DNA from: Acestrorhynchus altus
Lineage: Eukaryota > Chordata > Actinopteri > Characiformes > Acestrorhynchidae
Direction: 5' to 3'
Length of the DNA stretch: 64,000 nucleotides
Assembly (NCBI GenBank): GCA_034509495.1
Contig: CM067522.1
Coordinates: 17,117,772-17,181,771 of the forward strand
Shown: positions 1-9,827 of the stretch, piece after piece
Numbering within the stretch: position 1 is the first letter of the stretch
How the letters are laid out: every line of letters starts with the position of its first letter
Translations under genes and position numbers: made by a program
The notes under the pieces: model-generated
Seen by the model: the letters and a program-made list of their open reading frames with translations, nothing else
Told to the model about the DNA's origin: nothing
Database searches by the model: none

Positions 1-42
1 TTGCAATCAAATACTCACAGCCTTCCCTGGACAGTTACTCCA

Positions 43-88
43 GAATGAATGAATGAATGAATGAATGAATGAATGAATGAATGAATGA
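43..88. repeat. (GAAT)n microsatellite
   Basis: Near-perfect tetranucleotide array of about 11 units. Length is likely polymorphic. Confidence 0.97.
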
Positions 89-567
89 GCACGTAGTGTA
101 GCATCAACATGTGTTTCACCATTACAATTTTTTAGTACTATATAGAACCCTTTTGCTTAGAGAGAGGTTCCACATATAACCACAAAAGAGCCTTTTTAAG
201 TTTGCCATCTTACATTTGTTAAAAAATTGAATTTCCAACAGGATTTATGGACTCTTCTCTTCAGGAAAGTGAAGAAAGGGTCACCCAGCTAGAATATCAC
301 TGAAACTCCCTGCATACAATCCTGCATGATAATCAAATGAAACATAAACACAATTGATGAAAATGATTGCAGACTGTGCTATAGATAGTAGACTAAACAT
401 GGTCAGATTCCATTTAAGTATAGGCTCCAATATGTTGCTGCTTTTTGGTGGAAAATGGATTTTCAGATTATACTATTTCTTCCAACACTGACTAAGCTGG
501 TACATGGAATTACTTTCTATTTCTGACTGTCTCCAAAGCACACCTGAGTCCTATTACCTTTCAACAG
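89..567. other. Non-coding stretch, no clear feature
   Basis: No supported gene. A short piece near 134-175 (ctatatagaacccttt) matches the arms of the 'aagggttct' MITE family seen at 12551-12990. The last 20 bases form a weak pyrimidine tract in front of the candidate exon at 568. Confidence 0.5.
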
Positions 568-957
568 GGACCTATTACCTTGGTCTGTGGAAATAGCACC
601 CACTTAGCCCCAGACATCCTAAGTCTGAAATGCTTTTTGATTACTACCAGATGCTGTATGGACTATGCAGTGCCCCTGGACCTAAAAATCAATGATAGGT
701 ACAAATCTTTTGATGGACAATCTCTCTTATCTTTCTCTCCTGAGAACGTCAGGATAGAGAGCAAGTATGATGTTCCACACATTTCAGGAACTTTTCTGAT
801 TGTGTCAGCTGATTGCATAGTGATGCTCTATACATTTGCAGTTTGTGAAGACCCAGGGGCCTTGTTCGACCATTTTTCAAGTGAATTCTGGCACAAGCTT
901 GTACATCATGGGCAGAATGGTTTCGTGAATCCGACAAGAAATCTACAGAAAGTACAG
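568..957 (+). CDS. Candidate internal coding exon, protein not recognised
   Basis: The open frame is exactly 130 codons, phase 0 at both ends. It lies between an acceptor (ctttcaacag|GG) and a consensus donor (tacag|gtaagt) at 958. The frame is closed upstream of any ATG, so this would be an internal exon. The translation is Cys-containing and mixed in character. It runs from GPITLVCGNSTHLAPD, through a beta-rich stretch (SFSPENVRIESKYDVPHISG) and a hydrophobic segment (GTFLIVSADCIVMLYTFAV), to a hydrophilic end (PGALFDHFSSEFWHKLVHHG). That pattern suggests an extracellular or luminal domain, but I cannot name a family. The bases cctattacctt occur twice around the acceptor (about 551 and 571). 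No neighbouring exon is seen on the plus strand. Alternatives are a chance ORF or a fragment of an unrecognised transposon protein. Confidence 0.4.
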
Positions 958-1165
958 GTAAGTTCAAGACTGTGGTATCTTTTAGTATTTCAACTATTTT
1001 TGCATGTTTTAATACAGAGGTGAAGTTCCACTTTCAGGCCTCAGGTACATTCTGGTGCCTGTAGCTTCTGCACTATTTAAGGTGGACCTGAAAATATCAG
1101 TAAAAAGCTGGAGAAATTCAGTCTCATTGGTGATGCTGTGTTTGTTAAGCTCATGTACAAATCAA

Positions 1166-1786
1166 TACTCAAATGGTTCTGGAGGCAGCTGTGCCTCTGA
1201 GGCAGAACAAACCCATTTGCTTCAACCATTTAAAATAACCATTAGGCAGAGCTTTCTGCTCCTCTGAGCTGTATATTTGGATGCATTGCATAAAATGTTA
1301 TTCAGTTTGAGATTTTGCTGCTTTTAAGAAATTCTGATGGTGTTGGTTTCCTAAAACCGCATGGGAAACATACTAACTAGCCTCTAAGGCAGCATTTTAC
1401 AGCTTCTATCCAATCTTGTCTTTACTGCATGTCAACACAGAAACTGAGTCCTCAATATTCCAGAAGCTTTAATACTCGTTCAATAGATCTAGTTAATGTT
1501 CTTGACAGTTTTCCTGCACATTACTTAGCTAGGCAGCCCAGAAGTAGGCACCCAAAGGAAATGCAGCCTTAGACTTGAGATGGCCAGTTTTCTGAGAAAG
1601 CAACACCAAATTAAAGAAAACTTCTTAAAAACAAACAACGAAATCTCTCTGCATATCTTTCTTCCACATATATATGTGGAGCATATAGAAGATAGAAAGT
1701 TCCGCCTACTGACTATTTTATTCTCTGAACCAATTGTGTTTGTTCTGCCTCAGAGGCAGAGCTGCCTTCAGAACCCTTTTGAGTAG
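1166..1786. mobile_element. Inverted-repeat DNA transposon, copy 1 (unclassified, non-autonomous)
   Basis: The left arm (1166-1215) and the right arm (1738-1786) are long inverted repeats. The left reads GGTTCTGGAGGCAGCTGTGC; the right, reverse-complemented, reads GGGTTCTGAAGGCAGCTCTG, and both continue into CTCTGAGGCAGAACAAA. No coding frame lies between them. A second copy with the same arms and a similar interior (cagctt..atccaatctt) is at 22615-23412, and a solo arm is at about 32276. I could not fix a target-site duplication, so the superfamily is open. Confidence 0.7.
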
Positions 1787-3125
1787 TGCTTTTGCACTAG
1801 CTGTTCACAATGTTGTGACTCGCCAGCTTCTGAATTTGATTGCAAAAATGTTCTACCGAGGTTGTGCAAATTTTCCAAAGCTTAAGGTTCTAATCCCACA
1901 AGTGAAACTGTACTCACCTGGGACCAACCAGGGCAAGTTCCACTGCTTGCAAAAAGCTAAAGGGAGGTTGTTTATACAAAATAAAATCAGTCTAATCAAG
2001 CACTTCACACTGTGGTTATTTACACAGAAAAAGTAAATAAATGAAATGCAGTACCACCTGATACGCCGCACGGGTCAGACCCTCTGCAGTCACTGTGCCA
2101 AACTGTTACTTTTCATTTCAGCAGGAATTAAAGCATGACATCAATACTGTACACTACTCTGCATTTGCTGATGTCAATATAGACTTGTTGAAAAGCCACA
2201 AGAGACATCATTAGACTGCGTACGCCATCTGTATTTGCTCCGAGAGAGTCAAGTGTAAGCCCAGGCGAGCAACAGTATTGATTAACCTTCACACAGTTTC
2301 TCACTGCATCCCATAATTTAACTGGATCATTCCTTCACATTCACAGCTCACCTCCCCTACCCCCACCCCCATTTCGTTTGGAGAGCAGTCCATGGCTCCA
2401 GGCCTGTGCTTTTAAAAGCTCTAAGATTTGGAGCAGGACTGCATCAGCTGGGTCACTTTACTGCTGCCATCCCACTTATGTAAAACTCCAAACGCTAGTC
2501 CTTAATGCCAGCATAATAGCAGAACCGTAGCCCTCGGCTGTGGGAGTTGTAAAATAGTATTTCACGTTTCAGAGCAGTAGCGCTTAGGAGTGTTCCCTGA
2601 GGAACATTTGAGGCTGTTCACTTAAAGATTTGAGGAGATTTGAAAGTGAGGCAGCCACCTTTGTGTTTGTGTTCAGACGTTATCCACCCTCCAAGACGAG
2701 AGCTAACTATAGACACGGAATTACTGTCTGATCTTTATAGTTGATACTCATCCCACGTGCCCCTTTTACACCAATACGGAACGGGTTCCGTTCCGGTTCA
2801 CAAATCTAATTTTGAATCGTTCTGCACATTTCCACCAACAAAAATAGACGCCAGAACATTCCTTTCATCTCGCACGGTGGGGTCTTCTATGCCTTCTTAT
2901 GCTACGGCATCCTCTCACGTCCGTTTACTGACACTGTGCAGCCCCTCTGTTGATGACGTATTCTGTGACGTTCCACAAAAACTGGTGTAAAATGCAGGAT
3001 GGTTTGTTAAAAAACACAAAGGTTCTCATAAGCCGGAAAGGGAACCAGTTCAAGAACCAGAGTTCTTTTGTGGAAAAGGCCTAACCAACACCTGATAAGC
3101 CTGCTGGTTCTACGTGGTGGGACAA
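1787..3125. other. Single-copy non-coding sequence
   Basis: Mixed-complexity sequence without recognisable repeats or splice-bounded frames. The part from about 2200 to 2960 has more CpG than its surroundings (for example atacggaacgggttccgttccgg near 2774, a small inverted repeat). Short ORFs here look like chance. Confidence 0.4.
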
Positions 3126-3479
3126 CTAGCTAGGTAATAACTGCTTGAGTACTAGAAAATGTAAAGACTGCTGGACAGTTGCTAACTGTCTAAGTGCTAG
3201 ATAATTTAAAGACAGCTAGCTAGATACTGACTGCCTAAGTGATAGATGCTTTTAATGGCAGCTAGGTAATAACTCCTTGGGTACTAGATAATTTAAAGAC
3301 TACTAGCTATACACTAACTGCCTACACTATCTGCTAGATAGTTTTAATAACAGCTATGGTAGATAAAAATTGCATCAGTGCTAGATATTTTTAAAAACTG
3401 CTGGACAGTTACTAACTGCCTAAGTGCTAGATAATTGTTATGTGTAGTGTAGAGATAACAGCTGCTTGAGTGTTATAAA
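3126..3479. repeat. Degenerate minisatellite, ~45-bp unit, about 8 copies
   Basis: Successive units follow the pattern agctaggtaataactgc, then cttgagtactagataattt, then aaagactgct. CTAGATAATTTAAAGAC and TAACTGCCTAAGTGCTAG recur throughout. Units differ by substitutions and small indels, so the array is old. Confidence 0.85.
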
Positions 3480-3932
3480 GGAACACATTGGAAGACGAAG
3501 CGTTAATACATCAATAATTCAGTAACGTGAAATGATGTGTCATGTTGTGATGATGGTATGATTCTGGGCCCTGCTGAAGATCTTCTTCTTCACACTCTTT
3601 ACAGAACCTTACTGACCCGTACAGAATCTCCTGTGATAACATTCTGTATTGTTTTGAAAGTGCATCATAACGGCTCCAGCTCAACACTCTACTGCAGGCA
3701 TGTTCTCCTCACACACCACGGGCTCCGTACAGCAGAACAGCAGAGGATCAAGGTGTGCTGCTGATCTGCTGATCTAACCTATTGATTGCAGCTGCTCCTA
3801 GGAGGATCCATGAGCAGGGTTATCGAGAGGAAGAAGCTGTCAGAGAAGCAGAAGATATTGTTATAATGTAAGAAATGTGCTGTAATACCAAACCACTGTG
3901 GATTAAAAGTGGGTAAAAAGACCCAAATTTTC

Positions 3933-3933
<1 letters not shown>
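3480..3933. other. Non-coding stretch, no clear feature
   Basis: No repeat family or splice-bounded frame recognised. The short frame at 3537-3764 has no supporting signals. Confidence 0.4.

Positions 3934-3992
<59 letters not shown>
3934..3992. repeat. (CA)n microsatellite
   Basis: About 29 uninterrupted AC units followed by a short AT tail. It creates a spurious Cys/Val frame on the minus strand. Confidence 0.98.
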
Positions 3993-3999
<7 letters not shown>

Positions 4000-4056
4000 T
4001 TTAAATATTAATATTAAATGATCAGTATTGCTTAATTTAATGATATACTATATAAA

Positions 4057-4503
4057 GTGGAGGGAAATAAGAATTTGATACACGACCGACTTTGCATGTT
4101 TTCCCATCTACAAAGAATGGAGAGGTCTGTCGTTTTAATTTAAGGTAGACTTCAACTGTGAGAGCCAGAATCTAAAAAAAACAATCCAGAAAATCACACT
4201 TTATGATTTTTAAATCTTTACGTCTTGGTCTTGGTGGACAAGTGTCTTTTATACAGACAACAAGTTCAAACAAGTGGAGTTAATACAGGTAATGAGTGCA
4301 GAGTAGGAGACCTTCTTAAAGAAGGATCCAGAACTCTTGATGGTAGTTAGGTGATCAGATACTTATTTCATGCAGTAAAATGCATTAATTTTTAAGATAT
4401 CAAACACTGTCATTGTTTTTTTTGATGATTCTGTCTCTTACAGTTGAAGTATACCTATGATGATGATGACAGACCTCTCCATTCTTTATAGATTGAAAAA
4501 CTA
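4057..4503. mobile_element. Tc1-like non-autonomous element (MITE)
   Basis: The left end reads GGGAAATAAGAATTTGATAC, followed by AAAGAATGGAGAGGTCTGTC and cttcaactgtgagagcc. The right end carries the inverted counterpart (GACAGACCTCTCCATTCTTT). These are the terminal repeats of a common teleost Tc1 family, recalled from knowledge. The transposase is wholly missing: only about 200 bp remain between the arms. The outermost right terminus is eroded. Confidence 0.8.
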
Positions 4504-4621
4504 TATTAATTATATATATTTATATAGTATAATATAGTTAATAATTAATATATATTTATTGCAATCTTAGTTTAATCTTTCTGTATTTCATCATTTTATT
4601 GTTTCTCTTGTTACTATGGTC

Positions 4622-4623
<2 letters not shown>

Positions 4624-4675
<52 letters not shown>
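4624..4675. repeat. (ATT)n microsatellite
   Basis: About 17 ATT units, ending in a TTATTGTTATT variant. Confidence 0.97.
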
Positions 4676-4882
4676 GTTATTAAAATTGCACAGGTTTTAA
4701 CCCCAAACAGTCCAATGTAAGCAAATGCAGAGAGTAAGGCCCAGGGAATTCTTTGTCTCCATGTTTAGAATAATGGAAAGCGGGGTGATAATCAGCTGAC
4801 TGATGATGTCACTGGGGAAGCCCTGACCTCAGCTCAGTGAACAAAGCCAGGCTGGAGGGAGCCCAGCTGCTGGAAACAGGGA

Positions 4883-5133
4883 TCAATTGTCCCATTGCTG
4901 CTGTACCCAGAACTCATTGAACTCCTGCAGCTTCCTACTGAGAGTTTGCTGATTCTGCTGCAGTGCATCCGACTGTGGTCTGAATGGATCGGATGTTTGA
5001 GGTGTTGACCTCAGCTCCTCCTGCACAGGCACATGCTTTGTCCTTGGCGAGAGAGGAGTTGTCTTTTTTTTCTTTGGAAATAATTCCTGAAAGCAAGTGG
5101 ATCTCATTTTGGATGAAGCTGATTGAAGCATCG
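4883..5133 (-). CDS. Candidate terminal coding exon, protein not recognised
   Basis: On the minus strand a frame of 82 codons ends at a TGA at 4883. It is preceded by acceptor-like sequence (cctacagctgattctcag|CG), which places the exon start at 5133. The peptide is hydrophilic, with a basic cluster (FPKKKKTTPLSPRTK) and a Gln-rich, probably helical C-terminus (QQNQQTLSRKLQEFNEFW). This is typical of the tail of a nuclear or cytoskeletal protein and unlike the low-complexity shadows elsewhere. Splicing at the upstream AG (5144) would put a stop in frame. No AATAAA signal was seen just downstream. It could instead be a chance ORF. Confidence 0.28.
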
Positions 5134-5177
5134 CTGAGAATCAGCTGTAGGAAGACATTGGAAATCTGAATGGCTGC

Positions 5178-5220
5178 GAGAGAGAGAGGGGGGGGGGGGG
5201 AGAGAGAGAGAGAGAGAGAA

Positions 5221-5262
<42 letters not shown>
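5178..5262. repeat. (GA)n microsatellite with a poly-G tract
   Basis: Purine-only run: GA units, then about 13 G, then further GA units with an AAAGAA interruption. Such mirror-symmetric purine tracts can form triplex DNA. Confidence 0.96.
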
Positions 5263-5263
<1 letters not shown>

Positions 5264-5265
<2 letters not shown>

Positions 5266-5572
5266 GGTTCAACCAGTTTCTTGCAGAATAATTGGGGAAA
5301 TATGATGAAAAAGGTTTAACCAGGTTCTTCAGAGAAGTAGTTCTTTTGGGTCTGTTCCTTTTTAATGACCTGACTGATCCCTCTTGAAAACGAATTATTG
5401 ATGATAGTTCAACCAGGTTCTTGTAAACAAACTGATGTATTCTAATAAAGGGTTCAACAAAGTTCTTGCAAACTAATTGATGAAGTCTGATGAAGAGGGT
5501 TCAACCAGGTTCTTCAAAACTAACTGATGAAGAGGGTTCAATCAGATTATTGAAAGGAACTGACTGAAAATA
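5264..5572. repeat. Degenerate minisatellite, ~48-bp unit, about 6 copies
   Basis: Each unit begins GGGTTCAACCAGGTTCTTG and continues aaactaattgatgaagtctg. Starts fall near 5265, 5312, 5407, 5450, 5495 and 5533, with variable unit lengths. Confidence 0.8.
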
Positions 5573-6209
5573 ACTATTTGTATGTGGGTCAGACTTTCCT
5601 AAAGCAGAAGACAGACAGCGACCGCCAGGAATTGGACCTGCTGTGTCCTTTCTTGCTGTTGGCAGTGATTGGATGGCCTCCCCCTAGAGTTCTGCTACTG
5701 CGATCAGAGCAGGATGTCCAATCCTGTGTAAATCACCCTCTGTCCTGCTCAATCTCGCTTACACAAACCTCGTTCTCAACCCTATAACCTTGAGGACGTG
5801 TCCGGACCGTGCTTTCCGATTATGGATGTGAAAAACAGTTGAACCTTCGTCACAGCACTGCACCCAAGACCAACTGCCGAACAGCATGCAGTGAAAGTAA
5901 ACACAGATCTCAGACCGGAATGTCTGTGTGTTCTTTCAGGTTCAAAAATGTGGACTGTCTCTCCTTCACATATGCGTCCATCATGTATCTCAGTGCTGAG
6001 ACAGAAAGGGTTTGGCTATTAAATTGTACCCATAAAGCACTAGTGCCAAAACTGCATGACTGCAAGTGAAGAAAATAAAGGTCTGAGCTTTGAATGATGC
6101 CAGAGAAAAAAACATATTTGTAATGGACATTTGTGAGTATTAATAACCACATCAAGTGATGGTTCTGTAGATCTTCACATGCACACATCTCAAAGAACCA
6201 TTTGAAGCA
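5573..6209. other. Single-copy non-coding sequence
   Basis: No repeats recognised. The small frames on both strands lack splice or start support. Confidence 0.4.
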
Positions 6210-6542
6210 TTAACTCTTAGAACCAGCAATCCACACCAGGCTTCATTGCTCAGGATCAGAATAACCTACAGACATGATACATATATCATAGCAAACTATG
6301 TAGTGTAGTCTCGTCTAATACACACATGAATAATAAAAATAATAAAGGAGTGTCAACTTATTATTATAAATATTCTTGTCAATCTAATCATTACAAATAA
6401 TTCATCAATTCAGCATTTTCAACTCAATGATCAATTTACTGCAGGTGTCTGAAATGTAAAAAGTCATTTGTTTAAATGTTAAAAATGTTTTGGCAAATAA
6501 AAGTACATCAAATGTAAATTGGCCAAGGGTTCTAAAGGTTAA
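6210..6542 (+). mobile_element. TTAA-flanked MITE family, copy A
   Basis: This is the clearest copy for termini: TTAA (6210-6213), then CTCTTAGAACC, a 325-bp body ending GGTTCTAAAGG, then TTAA (6539-6542). The termini are inverted repeats of each other. The body contains ggatcagaataacctacaga, aataataaaaataataaagg and TTTTGGCAAATAAAAGTACA, which recur in the other copies. The middle is deleted relative to copies F and J. A TTAA duplication with CCCTT-like ends points to a piggyBac- or Kolobok-mobilised element. Confidence 0.85.
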
Positions 6543-7348
6543 GAGTGTAGACTTCCATTCAACAGAACCTGCTTCTTATGATTCAAATGAAAATCTCCAT
6601 TTCTTTGTTCTGTTTATGGTAATCCCATTTCCAGCAGTTCATGCCTGAAGGCAGAGGATGGTAATAAAGCTTAGCCATTTGGATGACCATGAAGAAAATG
6701 AAGACAGAACCATGGGCCATTTGCATTGTTAGTACATCCTCTTCTGTGAAACAGGGTTCTATACACTGTTAAAAAACAACAAGGGGTTGTTTGGGTGATA
6801 CCACAAACAAACAAACAAACAAACAAAACCAACCCACCTCAACACGTTAACTCTTATTTTAGTTTCATTTACTTATTTTAACTGTTTAAAGGTTCTTTAC
6901 ATACACATCTCTTTCAAAACGGTCTTTTTAGAACAAAAAAGTGGAGTTTTGAAAGAACTTTGAGGAACATGCATGAAGCCCCTCATCTTTATCTAATACC
7001 ATATAAATTCCATCCCTACCATGTCCATGTGTCTACAGCTGTCTTTGCAACCCTCCGCCACCCCGTCCTCCCTTTAAACACTGTCCTCCATCACTCCTGG
7101 CTCCACTACTCAGAGTCTGGACTGGCTTTCTGCCACAAGCAGAAGCCACCAAGCTGATTCTTCTATGGCATCCCTCAAAGAGCCCTGTGCAGCACCTTTA
7201 GTTTTAGGAATGTGCACTTAAGTTTGTTCTTGAACCATTTGATGTTACATAGAACCATCTAAAGACTGTCCACCAATGGCACAGAACCTTTTAACCAGGT
7301 AAAAAAAAAGATATTTAAGGACCCCAAAGGTTCTTTGAGTTGTCATGC
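6543..7348. other. Non-coding stretch
   Basis: Holds a (CAAA)n tract at 6803-6828 and several dispersed 'ggttctttgag' motifs of the MITE type at 12551. No supported gene. Confidence 0.45.
6803..6828. repeat. (CAAA)n microsatellite
   Basis: Six to seven ACAA/CAAA units. Confidence 0.9.
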
Positions 7349-7484
7349 ACTGTAAAAAGTAAAAGATCCTGGTGAAATCTCTTAAGGAGCTTCTAGAAAC
7401 CTTCAATTCCTTGAAGCACCTTAAGAGGTTCCTCTCAAATTGAAGAACCTCCAAACATTCCTGAAGGACCTTGAACTTTTACAG
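7349..7484. mobile_element. Short inverted-repeat MITE
   Basis: Begins ACTGTAAAAAGTAAAAGATC and ends CCTTGAACTTTTACAG, which is roughly its reverse complement. The interior has partly self-complementary 'cttaaggagcttctagaaac / ccttaagaggttcctc' blocks. About 135 bp, with no coding capacity. Confidence 0.6.
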
Positions 7485-8219
7485 ACAACCACTGTCTTTA
7501 CTTAAAAGGGGGTGTAGTCGCTGCACTGGCACTAAACAAATCCCATTGAAATGAACAGATGCTAAGGTCGGTGACTCTTTCCAGGTCCTACAATACCTCC
7601 ATGGTTCAAACTGGCGGCTTGGTTTATGAAAGGACTCCTTTAGAAGAACCTGGAACAGCGCATGGAGATAAGCTTAACGAAACGTGTCTGCCAACAAAGG
7701 AACCTGCATGGAAGCCAACTGGCATGGCTAGCCCCTTCTCTGTTACCATAAGATATAGTGTCTTAAGATTGCCGTCCTGATATGGGGGGATATATTTCAC
7801 CACCTCGATCCCTGTGTGCAATGTGGTTAATGTCACAGCCAATGCAGCAGAGGGCAGTAACATCTGCAGAACGATGACAGTGACAGACGCTAACCATGCC
7901 ATGCGAAAGAGACGGAGAACAACGGGACCCCTCTAATTATCAGTCCATTGACCCATATCTAATAGGATTTGAACTGTCCCGAGACTTCCATTATAATCCC
8001 ACTCTCGTTTGCTTTCTCATGGTGTGTAATGAATCTCCTTTTTGTCTTTTGTCCATTAAAAGCACCCAGATTCCTGCCACGCACACCTACTCCAAACACA
8101 CTGTAGCAATTATACAGGGTTAGGTGGTGAGGAACCGCCAGAGATCCTGAGATCAGGAGAACTAAGACTCTAGTGCACTTGTTCCAGTCCATAATATGAC
8201 TTCTCAGCATGTTTGAGTA
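7485..8219. other. Single-copy non-coding sequence with a weak signal-peptide-like ORF
   Basis: The minus-strand frame 7624-7902 starts MAWLASVTVIVLQMLLPSAA, resembling a signal peptide, but there is no family match and no convincing donor. I therefore leave it uncalled. Confidence 0.3.
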
Positions 8220-8620
8220 TCAGGTTTCGTGTGTTGTTTTCACTGGACGACATTGATTAATTGCCTCATTAAATGATGAAGAGGTACTTGTGTAAATGAT
8301 GTTCTTCACACTTGTAGGTGCCCGCCACAGGAGCCGCAATGAACCCAAAAGTGACTGCTGCCTGCTGTGAAAAGACTCTGAACGCCACCCCCCTCCAAAC
8401 AGATCCCAGGCACACAATTTTCTCCCACACACTAATTCATTCATATGATGAATTGATTTTGATGAAAGCTTTCGAGGTTTTCCATATGTCCCGCACAGTA
8501 TGAGGCCTCTGATTGCCTCGGCTGTTCATTGATATTATTACATTCACTAACGAGGCCTCGTAGGCTCACTCCTTTCGCAATGCTTCCTGTGTTTTCCCAA
8601 GAACTCTTAAAATAAATGGA
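8220..8620. other. Candidate conserved non-coding element
   Basis: High-complexity sequence with dense homeodomain-like cores (gattaattgcctcattaaat, tcattcatatgatgaattga, ttcattgatattattacatt) and no repeats or coding frame. The texture resembles developmental enhancers. Conservation cannot be tested here. Confidence 0.3.
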
Positions 8621-8802
8621 AACCAGGGAGGTTTTTTAATAGAATCTGCTGATCTGACAATTTGATTTTCATAATGAATGAAAACATCATGTTAGCTAAG
8701 CCTGTTATATTCTAGCTTGGTTTCTGGGATGGTTGACCCTTTATTCCTTGAAAAGCTTAATTAATTGCATTTTTAATTTATCGTATTAGAGCTGGGATGC
8801 AA

Positions 8803-9160
8803 TCTCAGTGGCACAGTGGCAGCCTGGTTTAGAGTTTTGCCTCCCAGTGCTGGGGTCTTGGTTTCGAGGCCCTATCTAGGTGGCCTTTCCATGTTCTGCC
8901 CTTGTCTGTGTCCCACATTCCAAATGTGGTGAACTGGCTATTGCCCAGGTAGTGTGAATGTATGTCTTTGGATTGGCACTCTGTACTGGGAGAACCCCCT
9001 CTGTTGCTCGATTCAGTCCTCCATTTGGACGCTGTGCACAATTGGCTGCAGCTTCTCACTGGTGTGTGTTAGATGAGAGATGAGTGCACTTGTGTGGAGT
9101 GCTGGTTGTAAAGCATCCTTTACGCTATTTAGAAATGTACTATATAAGCGTGACTTCAAT
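8803..9160 (+). mobile_element. tRNA-derived SINE
   Basis: The head (cagtggcacagtggcagcct) resembles an A box, and GGTTTCGAGGCC at 8860-8871 resembles the RNA polymerase III B box. The 3' part (gtaaagcatcctttacgc, then gaaatgtactatataagcg) matches a tail common in teleost SINEs and LINEs. ORFs across it are spurious. Confidence 0.75.
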
Positions 9161-9495
9161 CCTTCTGATGAAAAAATACAAAGAAGTTTCCTCCCACCCC
9201 CCCATTCCCCAGGACAAACTGTGAGTGTTACTTCTGGGCCTTCAGTCAGGACCACCAGTGTTAAGGCTCTAGAAAAACCTGCTCGTATTCACAGTCAGTG
9301 ACATATTTATCTCCAGGCGGAGAAGAAATCAGTGAACGAGCTCCACCTGTGCTCCATTCACATGGCTTGAAGCAGAACACAAACTGAGTTACATTGGACA
9401 CCCAGAAGATGCACAGTAAGATTTTATTTTTCCTTCTACAGTCAGTCATTACTCATTGGAAATGTGACTGGGTTGATTTCTCTATCCTTTCTTTG
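9161..9495. other. Non-coding stretch, no clear feature
   Basis: Includes a C-rich run (cccacccccccattcccc) near 9196. Nothing else recognised. Confidence 0.4.
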
Positions 9496-9827
9496 TCCTT
9501 AGAACCCAAGATCTACATTTTGTGGGACGTTACATACCATTTTCCAAAGTGACCCGATCAAACCATTCTCATCCTTGTGTGATGAATTATCAGTAAGTAA
9601 TCCAGCACCGAAAACAGCTAAAAGTCAGTTGTTTCAAACTGAATTAAATCCCCCTTTCAATGCCAAAAGACCCTTACAGTACTGATTGACTGCTCTGTCC
9701 ACATGTATATGCTTGACCTGCATGCAGACTCTGACTAATCAGTAAAAGGAGGTGTGGCTACTGATGTCACAAGAAGGTCATACTACAAAAGCATCCCAGA
9801 AAATTAGCCTAGGGTTCTATAGGTTAA
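9496..9827 (+). mobile_element. TTAA-flanked MITE family, copy B
   Basis: Begins tCCTTAGAACCC with a decayed left TTAA (tttg) and ends GGTTCTATAGG followed by an intact TTAA at 9824-9827. The interior shares gtgatgaattatcagtaagt, tccacatgtatatgcttgac and ctgcatgcagactctgact with the other copies. Confidence 0.82.

Noticed and set aside
3126..3479. CRISPR-like array
   Set aside because: Units are contiguous and degenerate with no conserved repeat/unique spacer alternation, and the genome is eukaryotic.
8860..8871. Functional tRNA gene
   Set aside because: A B-box-like sequence is present but no cloverleaf can be formed. The context is a SINE.
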